Shown one piece after another: positions 17,525 to 25,825 of a stretch of DNA of 64,000 nt. The number at the start of each line of letters is the position of its first letter. The stretch's first letter is position 1. Under the pieces are notes generated by a model that was not told the DNA's origin, ran no database searches, and saw only the letters and a program-made list of their open reading frames with translations. The DNA is from Chondrinema litorale (lineage in GTDB: Bacteria; Bacteroidota; Bacteroidia; Cytophagales; Flammeovirgaceae): positions 186,001 to 250,000 of the forward strand of contig NZ_CP111047.1 of assembly GCF_026250525.1 (NCBI RefSeq), written 5' to 3'. Made by a program: the position numbers and the translations under genes.

Positions 17525-18151
17525 TCAGGCTCTACCATTCGTGAGGAGCATATATATCGATTTATTACTTAAAAAAATTGTAAAAGAATCTTGTTGAAAG
17601 CCATCAAAATAACATAAGCTTTCAGCATCCTCTTCCCATAAATCTTCAGTAGTTATTAGAAAATCAGGTACAATTTTAAAGTATGTCCAGTCCGAATTAT
17701 CTGAAACAAGCTTGCTTAAAAAATTATCTACAATTTCATTTACCATTTTTTCATTGGAATACCATCTATGATAAATGTATTTGTCGAGCAATAGGTCTGT
17801 AAGACTGTTTTTTAGACCTAAATAATCTATTGATTGAATATTGAGATGAAAGTCTGGCTTATAGAATTCAGTTGTAAAGACAAAATCATAAGGGGTGTAC
17901 TTTATTTCTTTAGCATCATCAAAATCCTGATTGTGATAATTAAACCAATTTCTTTCAATATCCGCTTTGAGCATTGATTGCTTAAATTCTTCACTTTTAA
18001 TAAAAGTGTTGAGTTCCTCTTTTAAATTATGATTGTTGAACTCTTTATTTATGTGCAATAAAAAAGTATTACTATTTAAAGATCCATCTAAAGCCTCTAA
18101 ATAATTATCTATATATCTATCAGGGTTATTAATTGTATCAATTAGCGCCAT
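17525..18151 (-). CDS. Orphan protein, function unknown
   Basis: A 208-aa acidic soluble protein with no signal peptide. Residues 1-25 (MALIDTINNPDRYIDNYLEA...) are encoded by a sequence that recurs, damaged, at 19302-19386. Trp/Tyr-rich segments (ERNWFNYHNQDFDD, WEEDAESLCYFDGFQ) and an acidic character are common among small immunity-like proteins, but I recognise no family. It lies 173 bp upstream of the MoxR operon on the same strand and 14 bp after the 6-bladed propeller lipoprotein gene. Confidence 0.6.
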   Translation of the reverse strand: MALIDTINNPDRYIDNYLEALDGSLNSNTFLLHINKEFNNHNLKEELNTFIKSEEFKQSMLKADIERNWFNYHNQDFDDAKEIKYTPYDFVFTTEFYKPDFHLNIQSIDYLGLKNSLTDLLLDKYIYHRWYSNEKMVNEIVDNFLSKLVSDNSDWTYFKIVPDFLITTEDLWEEDAESLCYFDGFQQDSFTIFLSNKSIYMLLTNGRA

Positions 18152-18165
18152 TTTAGTACTTATAA

Positions 18166-19257
18166 CTATTTTTCTAAATGGAACTTTATAAGGAGTGAAT
18201 TTTGGTCTTGATTAATTTCTCCATCAACAAGTTTTCTATTGGTATTACTCTGAAACTCTAAAAGATCCAAAGGATTAATCAATCCGATAAAACTATTATT
18301 ATCTATTCCCATTATTCGAGTTTTAGGGAGTTTGTTTTGTTTAAAAAACTCGTTTAAATGAATAATATCACCATTACTTTTATCATAAAGGAAATTCTTT
18401 ATTTCTCTATCAAATACCACATAAAACCAAATATATACCTCCGTCTCAAAAATGCCCAAAGGTGCTGTAACTTTCTTTCCAGAATTAACTAAGGGCCAAA
18501 CGCTTCGTCTGCTAATCTCCTCATCGTCTAAGTTGTAAGTACCGAAATCTAAAAAAAACTTCTTTTCACACAGATTATTTGCATATTCATATATATGATA
18601 ATCATGTGGAGCAATAATTAAATATCTTAATCCATTTGAGGTAAACGTATTTAGCAAATCTTGACCAGCAGGGTATTCTTTGTCCAGAATAAACTTTTCT
18701 TTAGTAGTGAAACTAGAATCCAAAAGTGCATATGCAAAATCACTAAAATGAGTTCTAACCAGATAGTCCCGATTATCTAGTAAATCGATATCATATATAC
18801 CCACCCCTCCAGAATATTTGGTGTTGGAAATAAAGTTTAAATCTGAATTATATGTGAATAAATTTTTTAAAGATTGATCGTATACAATAATTTGACCTTT
18901 CTTCTCATCGATAAAAAAAGAGATTGGTTCAATTAACTCACTAGGCCCTTTGCCAAGCTTTGTCTTGTTGATGAAATTGCCATTAAAATCAAAAACATAA
19001 AGTGATTTACCCTTATACCTATCAAATAAATAGAATTTCTGATCAAAAACCTTTAATGAATGTAAGTCGCCAAATAGAGACTCTTCTGTAGTTTGTAGTG
19101 GAATCAACTTATCAATCTTAAGAGATAGTTGCTCATCAATGAGATTTTCATTAATGTCAATCTCTAGCTTAATAATATTATCATCAATTTCTTTAGTACA
19201 TGAGAATAAAAGAATTAAAGTAAAGACTGAAAAAATTGGGATTTTGGGTGCAGTCAT
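18166..19257 (-). CDS. 6-bladed beta-propeller lipoprotein
   Basis: A 363-aa protein with a lipoprotein signal (LLFSC, Cys20). It is followed by the repeat pattern of Bacteroidota 6-bladed propellers: LFGDLHSLKVFDQKFYLFDR, then a DFNGNF-type blade, GKGPSEL, and blades with IxVYDxSLKxLxTY. The GKGPSEL turn (compare the family's GxGPGEY) is characteristic. Such proteins are usually surface- or periplasm-exposed; their ligands are mostly unknown. The gene sits between the orphan gene at 17525 and the broken duplicate of that gene's 5' end, so it may have been caught in a small duplication. Confidence 0.8.
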   Translation of the reverse strand: MTAPKIPIFSVFTLILLFSCTKEIDDNIIKLEIDINENLIDEQLSLKIDKLIPLQTTEESLFGDLHSLKVFDQKFYLFDRYKGKSLYVFDFNGNFINKTKLGKGPSELIEPISFFIDEKKGQIIVYDQSLKNLFTYNSDLNFISNTKYSGGVGIYDIDLLDNRDYLVRTHFSDFAYALLDSSFTTKEKFILDKEYPAGQDLLNTFTSNGLRYLIIAPHDYHIYEYANNLCEKKFFLDFGTYNLDDEEISRRSVWPLVNSGKKVTAPLGIFETEVYIWFYVVFDREIKNFLYDKSNGDIIHLNEFFKQNKLPKTRIMGIDNNSFIGLINPLDLLEFQSNTNRKLVDGEINQDQNSLLIKFHLEK

Positions 19258-19301
19258 TTTATTGGTGATCTAATCTGAAAAATATTTGATAGTTCGCTAA
19301 A

Positions 19302-19386
19302 AGCATTATTATTTAAAAACCCATCTAAAACCTCTAAATAATTATCTATATATTTTTAGGGTTATTAATTATATCAATTAACGCCA
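19302..19386 (-). pseudogene. Broken duplicate of the 5' end of the 17525-18151 gene
   Basis: These 85 bp match 18065-18150 closely. The translated start (ALIDxINNP) is preserved, but a one-base loss and substitutions after the NNP codons create stops, and the initiator ATG is altered. The two copies are separated by the propeller lipoprotein gene. Confidence 0.75.
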
Positions 19387-19393
19387 ACAAATA

Positions 19394-20800
19394 TCAATTA
19401 TACTCCTCTCTTAACTCATTCAACATCGCATTTAATTTTTCTCTGTTGTAGATTTTTCCAAGATGGATGACGGTATTGATACTGCTGATATTTTCAATAT
19501 TTTCCAATGGATTTTGATCTAATAAAATCAAGTCTCCTATTTTTCCCTGTTTCACTGCTCCATAATTTTCTAATTCAAAGAATTTTGGGCCATTCACTAC
19601 AGCAGTAGTTAATGCCTCTTGTGGAGTCAATCCTGATTCTACTAATTCAATTAGCTCACTGTGTAAAGACTCTCCTGGATAAACATATGAATTAAATGCG
19701 CCACAATCTGAACCGGCGACCAAGTTTATTCCGGCTTTGTACATGTTTGTAATCATGTTTAAACCAAGCTTGTAAATCAGATTATAAGTGTTGTCGCCTC
19801 TTTCTTTGGCTCGAATCGCACCTTCTATTCGTCTTTGGTAAGTTTGTTCAATTCCATCGCCAAGAAATGCCAAAATAGAATCGTTGCTATGGTCTACTTC
19901 TAGAATGTTGGCTAATGTTTTTACCACATGCACTGTTGGTGTAATGCTTACTTTATTGGGTTTAACGACCTTATATACGCTATCAGCCAGATTCATATCG
20001 AATGATTGTACTATGGGAACCATCATTCCGTAACCCATTCCTACCTCTGTTAAACTATCTGCCAATGGGGAACAAGCTTTACCAATGTAATAGATATGTT
20101 CCGAACCATCTAAACCCAGACTGACAGCTTTTAGAAAATCAGCAGAGAGCGGCATATGCCCGGTAGTTTTCATCCCTCTTTTTTCAGCAGCTTCTATAAT
20201 TCCATAAAACATTTCTTTGCTTAAATTGCCATCATACATTTTCACATAATCGACACCTAGTTTTTCTAAAGCATCTAATGCTGGCTCTATATCTTCTGCT
20301 GTTTCTACTTTTATTGAACCATCCCAAGCAGGACTTGAGCCATCTAGTTTTGGGCCGGAAGTAAATATATTGGGGCCATCGAGTTTCTTTTCTGCAATTG
20401 CTTTTCTCCAAGCCAAAACACTTGGTGTAATATCTCCACCAGCATCTCGCACAGTGGTAATTCCGTAAGCCAGAAATAATGGAAGCAGGTTTTTATTTTC
20501 TTTAATGAGCGCTTCTCCACCTCTAAAATGAACATGCATATCCCACAAACCGGGCATTACAAATTTGTTTTTAGCATCGAGTATTTCAGTAGCATCATAC
20601 ATCTCTTTATTAGACATATCGTCTACCAACTGGATTGTATCTTGTGAAATACCGATTAACAGATTGGGTATTACCTCACCTTGTTCTACATCTATTATCT
20701 GTGCATTAAGAATTAGTATATCGAATTTGGTTGGTTGTTCTTTTTTACAGGCAAAAAGCGTGAAGGATGTAAGTATGAAGAAGATAAATTTTTTGATCAT
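19394..20800 (-). CDS. Amidohydrolase-family lipoprotein
   Basis: A 468-aa metal-dependent hydrolase of the imidazolonepropionase/prolidase-like amidohydrolase group. It has a lipoprotein signal (LFACKK, Cys18), the metal motif HVH at 89-91 (WDMHVHFRGG), a possible bridging Lys in YVKMYDG, HMPLSA and SEHIYYIG with further metal-binding His, and AGSDCG carrying the catalytic Asp. The C-terminal strand block (GKIGDLILLDQNPLENI) is typical. The family cleaves amide or ester bonds in cyclic or dipeptide-like substrates; the specific substrate is not predictable. It is periplasmic, lipid-anchored and apparently monocistronic. Confidence 0.9.
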   Translation of the reverse strand: MIKKFIFFILTSFTLFACKKEQPTKFDILILNAQIIDVEQGEVIPNLLIGISQDTIQLVDDMSNKEMYDATEILDAKNKFVMPGLWDMHVHFRGGEALIKENKNLLPLFLAYGITTVRDAGGDITPSVLAWRKAIAEKKLDGPNIFTSGPKLDGSSPAWDGSIKVETAEDIEPALDALEKLGVDYVKMYDGNLSKEMFYGIIEAAEKRGMKTTGHMPLSADFLKAVSLGLDGSEHIYYIGKACSPLADSLTEVGMGYGMMVPIVQSFDMNLADSVYKVVKPNKVSITPTVHVVKTLANILEVDHSNDSILAFLGDGIEQTYQRRIEGAIRAKERGDNTYNLIYKLGLNMITNMYKAGINLVAGSDCGAFNSYVYPGESLHSELIELVESGLTPQEALTTAVVNGPKFFELENYGAVKQGKIGDLILLDQNPLENIENISSINTVIHLGKIYNREKLNAMLNELREEYN

Positions 20801-20875
20801 GCTTTAATTGAAAATGAATAAAATCAATAGCATGCATATTAGTGTATTTATTCGCTTAATTAAAGCGTTTTTAAG

Positions 20876-21574
20876 CTAATTTTTTATCAAAATGATTTTT
20901 CCAGTACAATAAGAAGTATCCCATGTTAAAAATTCAAGTTCAACTTTGTCTTCGCTAAATTGGATTTTATGCATTTCGTTTTTCATTGAAATTTCATCCA
21001 TCCAAAATTTTCTAAATTTGGGAAGTAGGTCTTCAATATTAGTTGAACTTGATTGTAAAGAACATGTTAATTCTAATAAGCAATTTTTTTCTTTGGTAGA
21101 TTTGAAACCAAGATATTTAAAGTCATTATGGTGTTTTAGACTTTTTTTGAAATTGGTGATTATCCCTTTTACATTAACCAAAGGACTTATTGGTTGATAG
21201 CTATTTTTATTTTCTAGTTTTTCAATCTCTTTCTCTACTTCCCATAGCTTAAAATCTTCTCTTAAGATTTTAAGAATTTTACCAATACCAACAGTTTTGG
21301 CTCCTTCTCTTACTTTAAAAATCTTTCCAACATAAAATTTACCGATGTGCTGTTTTGGACTCATAAATTGTACATATGCACGAATTGTTTCTCCGAGGAA
21401 ACAAATTTCCTCATCAAGGAATTGTTGAGGAGCATCCCAATCAAATCCATCGTAATAAAATTGACCACAATACCCAGTAAATACAGGTCCAGTCCTACCA
21501 CTTTCTTTTCTTGTTAAATAATTGATTTCCACTTCTAAATCAGGCAGCGGCAATTCGAAATGTGGGATATCCAT
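20876..21574 (-). CDS. EF-Tu domain III-like protein
   Basis: A 232-aa cytoplasmic protein. Residues about 10-105 follow domain III of elongation factor Tu: DLEVEINYLTRKESGRTGPV, then FTGYCGQFY (compare F-x-GYRPQFY), a strand pair, and near the end FKVREGAKTVGIGKILKIL (compare FxIREGGRTVGAGVVxxI). There is no GTPase domain. The C-terminal half (110-232) has mixed helices and strands (FRKFWMDEISMKNEM, WDTSYCTGK) that I cannot assign. Domain III of EF-Tu contacts EF-Ts, tRNA and the ribosome-bound state, so a free copy could compete with EF-Tu or bind nucleic acid; that is inference. Spacing (68 bp after the amidohydrolase start) suggests its own transcript. Confidence 0.7.
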   Translation of the reverse strand: MDIPHFELPLPDLEVEINYLTRKESGRTGPVFTGYCGQFYYDGFDWDAPQQFLDEEICFLGETIRAYVQFMSPKQHIGKFYVGKIFKVREGAKTVGIGKILKILREDFKLWEVEKEIEKLENKNSYQPISPLVNVKGIITNFKKSLKHHNDFKYLGFKSTKEKNCLLELTCSLQSSSTNIEDLLPKFRKFWMDEISMKNEMHKIQFSEDKVELEFLTWDTSYCTGKIILIKN

Positions 21575-21603
21575 TATCTTATTTAATTTTTAGAAAAAAG
21601 GTA

Positions 21604-22296
21604 TCACTGAACCTCTTGCATCATTTTTTGAATATCAGTGTATTGGCCGAACATCACTAGAATGTCATTATCTTTAAAAACAGTTTGGCCACTTACTAAT
21701 CCCTGTACTTTTACATCTCTTACTTCTCTACCAATCAGGTTTTTTCTCTTCGATTTACTAATAATGGTTACAAGGCTTATCTTCCAATCTTCAAGCATCT
21801 TTGTATCTTCTACAGTTTTGCCTATAAATGATTTTGGTACTTCAAACTCTGCAATTTCATATTTATCGTCTAAAAGCATAGACTTTACATTGCCTGCAAT
21901 GGTTAATCTGGTGGCAAATTGCTGAGCAAACTCCGCTTCTGGATTTACCACATCATTAATACCCATAGACTCGAATATGGTCTTATGTATATCTGAGGTT
22001 GTTCGGGCAAATATTCGGGTTTTAGGAGCATATTTTTTTAGCAGAGCTGCTGTAGTAATTGATGCACCTATATTCTCACCAATACAAATTACAATTGCAT
22101 CGGCATCGGTAAGTGGTAATTCTTTTATAGCCTGCTCATTGGTACTATCCATTTTTAATGTATGCGAAAGTGAATCTTTATGTAGATTGATGTGTGCTTC
22201 GCGGTTATCTACACCAATTACATCGTGTCCACCTTCAACGAGGGTCATAGCTATGGAAGAGCCAAAGTTTCCGAGTCCGACTATAATGAATTTCAT
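21604..22296 (-). CDS. KtrA/TrkA-type RCK subunit of potassium channel
   Basis: A 230-aa cytoplasmic gating subunit. The Rossmann RCK_N domain begins IIVGLGNFGSSIAMTL (the GxGxxG nucleotide loop) with the acidic ribose-binding residue in VIGVDNRE. An RCK_C domain follows from about 140. The single RCK pair makes it KtrA-like rather than the duplicated E. coli TrkA. It binds nucleotides and opens the membrane subunit encoded 12 bp upstream in the same operon. Confidence 0.93.
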   Translation of the reverse strand: MKFIIVGLGNFGSSIAMTLVEGGHDVIGVDNREAHINLHKDSLSHTLKMDSTNEQAIKELPLTDADAIVICIGENIGASITTAALLKKYAPKTRIFARTTSDIHKTIFESMGINDVVNPEAEFAQQFATRLTIAGNVKSMLLDDKYEIAEFEVPKSFIGKTVEDTKMLEDWKISLVTIISKSKRKNLIGREVRDVKVQGLVSGQTVFKDNDILVMFGQYTDIQKMMQEVQ

Positions 22297-22307
22297 TGTT
22301 TATATTT

Positions 22308-24080
22308 TTAGTTAATTAAAATCTCTTCTTCAGGATACTCTATTGGCGAATACTGGTAAGTATATAATTGCCTAATTAATCCTGTAAGTAAAGTAAGTAA
22401 ACCTACCCTGCCAATAAACATGGTTAATATTAAAACCAATTTGCTCAAATCTCCAAACTGACTAGTAATACCCATACTTAAACCTACAGTACTAAAAGCA
22501 GATACAGCTTCGAAAATGATTGGTAAAACTCCCAATTGTTGGTCGAGATAGATGAGCAGAAAAATAGATAAACCTATTACCAAAATACTTAGTGTAATTA
22601 TGGCACTGGCTTTTTGTAATGCTTTTTGAGGAATGTTTCTATATCCCACACGTATTTTCTGATAGCCAAAAATTTGTTGGGTTATGCTAAAAAGTGCCAC
22701 TACAAATGTGGTGGTTTTTATACCGCCACCAGTAGAACCCGGTGAAGCACCTATCCACATAAAAAATAGAAAAATAAAGATGGTTGGTATGCTTAAGCTA
22801 CCTGTATCTACTGTGTTGAATCCTGCTGTTCTGGTAGTTACTGAACCAAAAAATGAAGTAACCAATTTACCAAAACCAGAATGTTCGCTTAATGTATTGT
22901 TATCTTCAAGAAAGTAAAAGAGGATAGTACCCACGACTAATAATGTTGTGGTGGCATACAATACCAATTTGGTATTGAGACCAAGTTTTGGTTTAATCTT
23001 TTGTTTTTCCTGTTTCCAAGAAATGCCAAACAAGCGATATTGCCAGTATAAAAACCATTTTTTTAAGTAATAATAAATATTGATAACTACGCCATTTCCC
23101 AAACCTCCCAGAATAATGAGTGCACAAACAATCAAATGTAATGAGTAATTATGCCTTACACCCTCTTGGTAGAGTGAATTTGAAAGTGTGGAAAATCCTG
23201 CGTTACAGAATGCCGAAATTGAATGAAAAACACTAAAAAACACATGTTCACCAAACATTTCGGCTTCTGGATCTATCGAAATAAATATTAAAACCGCACC
23301 TAAACCTTCTACGGTAAATACAAAAACCAATATCTGAAATAGCGTTTTAAAAGTACTATTTAGGGTTTCTGCATTAATCATATTTTTTAAGTTGAGTTGA
23401 GATTCGTAAGAACCATAACCTTTAAAAAACAGCGCGAATAAAGAGGTAAAACTCAACATGCCCAAGGCTCCTAATTGAATAAGCGTAAGGATGGTAATTT
23501 GACCTAAAAGAGTAAAGTCTTTACCAGTATCTAACACAGCCAATCCGGTTACACAAACGGCACTGGTAGAGGTAAAAAGTGCATCAATAAAAGTAATTCC
23601 ATTTACTGTTGCGCGGGGTGTCATTAATACCAGTGTGCCCAAACAAATCAGTACCACAAAACTCAAAGCAAAAACGAGTGCTGGGTGCATTGTCTGGTGA
23701 TTTAACCTATATAACCTAACAGATAAATCGAAAATGGTGAGCACAAAGATTAACCCAGCGGTTATTGTATTTAAGTCTGATATCTTAGAAATTACAAATA
23801 CACCCGTATTGGCAGTGGCCATGGCTAATGCTAAGAACGAAATAGTAGTTACCAGATAATGGCCTCTTGGCGATTTGCCATATTCTTCTTTATTGGGAAA
23901 CTCATTAATGAAAAAAATACAAGAAATTACACCGAAAAACATGTAGTAGAAGTCTGTTATCAGGTGCATCCAGTAGTTTTGCTTAAAACCGAAATCTAGT
24001 ATAAGAGCTACCAAAGAGATAACACTCAAAACAAATACTACAGAATCGTTAATTTTATTTGTTTGTTTCTTGAACTTCAT
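22308..24080 (-). CDS. TrkH/KtrB-type potassium transporter
   Basis: A 590-aa integral membrane protein with many hydrophobic helices. It has four pore-loop motifs carrying the selectivity glycines: TSAVCVTGLAVLDTG, SISAFCNAGFSTL, SVTTRTAGFNTVDTG and SAFSTVGLSMGIT. This is the ion-conducting subunit for K+ (possibly Na+-coupled) uptake, working with the RCK subunit downstream. The N-terminal extra helices (about residues 1-130) make it longer than KtrB alone, as is common in Bacteroidota. Confidence 0.95.
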   Translation of the reverse strand: MKFKKQTNKINDSVVFVLSVISLVALILDFGFKQNYWMHLITDFYYMFFGVISCIFFINEFPNKEEYGKSPRGHYLVTTISFLALAMATANTGVFVISKISDLNTITAGLIFVLTIFDLSVRLYRLNHQTMHPALVFALSFVVLICLGTLVLMTPRATVNGITFIDALFTSTSAVCVTGLAVLDTGKDFTLLGQITILTLIQLGALGMLSFTSLFALFFKGYGSYESQLNLKNMINAETLNSTFKTLFQILVFVFTVEGLGAVLIFISIDPEAEMFGEHVFFSVFHSISAFCNAGFSTLSNSLYQEGVRHNYSLHLIVCALIILGGLGNGVVINIYYYLKKWFLYWQYRLFGISWKQEKQKIKPKLGLNTKLVLYATTTLLVVGTILFYFLEDNNTLSEHSGFGKLVTSFFGSVTTRTAGFNTVDTGSLSIPTIFIFLFFMWIGASPGSTGGGIKTTTFVVALFSITQQIFGYQKIRVGYRNIPQKALQKASAIITLSILVIGLSIFLLIYLDQQLGVLPIIFEAVSAFSTVGLSMGITSQFGDLSKLVLILTMFIGRVGLLTLLTGLIRQLYTYQYSPIEYPEEEILIN

Positions 24081-24121
24081 CAGTAGCTAATAACTATTTA
24101 GCTGATTGTTGGTTTGAAATG

Positions 24122-24145
24122 TTTATTAATTTTTTAATTAATAAA
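24122..24145. repeat. 10-bp inverted repeat in the ktr leader
   Basis: TTTATTAATT-tttt-AATTAATAAA is a perfect 10-bp inverted repeat, 42 bp upstream of the transporter start. It could form a weak leader hairpin or be an operator. Confidence 0.4.
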
Positions 24146-24155
24146 ATGTCGGATG

Positions 24156-24163
24156 CAAATATA
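24156..24163 (-). promoter_or_regulatory. Candidate -7 box (TATATTTG) for the ktr operon
   Basis: On the minus strand TATATTTG matches TAnnTTTG. It would start transcription about 70 bp before the transporter ATG. No clear -33 TTTG is at the usual distance, so confidence is limited. Confidence 0.3.
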
Positions 24164-24320
24164 TGCACTAATTGCTACTGTAAAATATTCTTGAAGATTT
24201 TGTAGGGAATGTTTAAAAAAGAAAAATTACAGTGATTGGCAACTGCAATTTTGTAGAGTTAGTTGATCAATAGTGGAGACTATTGGAATAGAGAAATTTG
24301 TTTGAGATTCAATTGGCCGA

Positions 24321-24360
24321 GTTAAAGTTGACTTATACAATTAAGAAACCCAACTTTAAC
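24321..24360. repeat. Inverted repeat GTTAAAGTTG / CAACTTTAAC
   Basis: A perfect 10-bp inverted repeat with a 20-bp spacer, 57 bp past the end of the lipoprotein gene at 24417. It has no T tract on the minus strand, so it is at best a weak terminator. Together with the two sites above it accounts for the 336-bp gap 24081-24416; I see no gene there. Confidence 0.4.
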
Positions 24361-24416
24361 AAACATACCAAAAAAAATGGACATAAAATTACTTTGATAT
24401 AATCTTTTGTTAGAAA

Positions 24417-25118
24417 TTAATACAGTGGATTATAACTGTAATAGGTATTTAAATTTTTTTCTTCGATTAGTTCAAAAGTAAGTCTTTCATTATCTATGGT
24501 TTTATAGTCGAGCTTTACAAAGCCATAGTATTTATTAAACAAGGCTGTGAGTGAGGTTTGTTTAAATTTACTGGATGTTTTACTTACAATTTCATAGCAA
24601 TCTAAATCACCCATTGAGGTAGAATAATTGGCTTCATTTTCAACTGCATAGTGGCTTGAAAATAACTCATTTCCTTTTTCCCACTCTATAAAACCGGGTA
24701 TACTCCAATGATTCCCTACATTTAAATCCCAAACCCAATTATTACCTTTAACTAAAGGATATTTAACCATAGGAAATGGAAAGAACTCTAATTTTTTATA
24801 TCTACCATATCTAGGAGGATGTATCCAAAGTGATGAATCATTTTCTTCTACTCCAGGAAATGATTTAACTTTATCATACTCATAAATTATCCAAGTACTT
24901 TGTGTTTGTTGTTTATATCTTTTTACTTCTTTATCGCTTGTGATAAACTTTAAAGTATCTTCAAAATACAGTTCTCCCTCACTATTATAATGAGAAGCTT
25001 TAAAAAGAAACTCTCTATTGGTTTTGTAAACGGGAAGATCTAAATCTTGAACTTTTTTAGGATTAGAACAAGCTGCTGAAAGACAAACAAGTAGGATGAA
25101 AATTGTATTTTTTATCAT
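24417..25118 (-). CDS. Lipoprotein of unknown function
   Basis: A 233-aa protein with a lipoprotein signal (LSAACSN, Cys17). It is beta-rich and aromatic throughout (SLWIHPPRYGRYKKLEFFPF, NNWVWDLNVGNHWSIPG). The later part (MGDLDCYEIVSKTSSKF, YGFVKLDYKTIDNERL) resembles the C-terminal halves of Bacteroidota lipoproteins that end in a 'YG-F-x-LxY' strand, but I cannot name a family. The gene is monocistronic. Confidence 0.6.
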   Translation of the reverse strand: MIKNTIFILLVCLSAACSNPKKVQDLDLPVYKTNREFLFKASHYNSEGELYFEDTLKFITSDKEVKRYKQQTQSTWIIYEYDKVKSFPGVEENDSSLWIHPPRYGRYKKLEFFPFPMVKYPLVKGNNWVWDLNVGNHWSIPGFIEWEKGNELFSSHYAVENEANYSTSMGDLDCYEIVSKTSSKFKQTSLTALFNKYYGFVKLDYKTIDNERLTFELIEEKNLNTYYSYNPLY

Positions 25119-25204
25119 TACGAAAGTTTAAAAAATGGTTGAAATTTATCCTTTAAACTATTTCAGTAATTTTGTTATACCAAAATTTGTACATCAACTT
25201 ATGA

Positions 25205-25726
25205 TCATTCAAATTCATTTTTAGACTTTAGAAACAATTTAAATTTTTTTAGTATATCATCACTTTCCATTTCTAATATGATTTCAGCTAAGTCTAATTG
25301 ATTATTCACTGCTGCTATAGCACTCAATGCTGCGATGCTATAAGTTCTTTCCCATTTTGTTTTTTGATTTATATCGATAAGCTTAGTTATTTGCTTTAAC
25401 TCATTCTTATATTCTAATAGATATTCTGCAGGCATTTGTGGGTTGTTCTTTTGTCTAGCGATTTCTATAATCGCTATAAGGGTGGGTAATTGCCAATTAT
25501 CAAGCTGCTTTTCAATACCAGTTCTAATTAAATGAGGTAGTGAAAAATATGATGCTAAACCTACATCACCTTGATGATATAAATTTGTAAAAAGCTCATT
25601 GAGCAATTCATTTATTTCGGTTTGATTACTCGATACTTTAAGCTTTTTTAACGCAGTTGATACATCATATTTAATTTTGTAACCACCTTCAAAAGTTTCC
25701 CAAAGAGGATTTTCTAATTCTATCAT
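25205..25726 (-). CDS. All-helical HEAT-like protein, unknown
   Basis: A 173-aa soluble protein built of amphipathic helices, with a segment HQGDVGLASYFSLPHLIR (about 51-68) and later repeats (TYSIAALSAIAAVNNQLDLA) resembling HEAT repeats. The 'hQGxxGxASYxxxPhL' pattern occurs in small immunity-like proteins, but this is a resemblance only. It lies between the unknown lipoprotein and the last PUL gene and is probably separate from both. Confidence 0.55.
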   Translation of the reverse strand: MIELENPLWETFEGGYKIKYDVSTALKKLKVSSNQTEINELLNELFTNLYHQGDVGLASYFSLPHLIRTGIEKQLDNWQLPTLIAIIEIARQKNNPQMPAEYLLEYKNELKQITKLIDINQKTKWERTYSIAALSAIAAVNNQLDLAEIILEMESDDILKKFKLFLKSKNEFE

Positions 25727-25825
25727 GTGCTAAAGTTCTATAATTAACAAGCACAAAAAAAGCAACACATAGAGTAATCTCTCATGTGCTGCTCCATACA
25801 TGATAAAAAATATATTAGTAATTTA

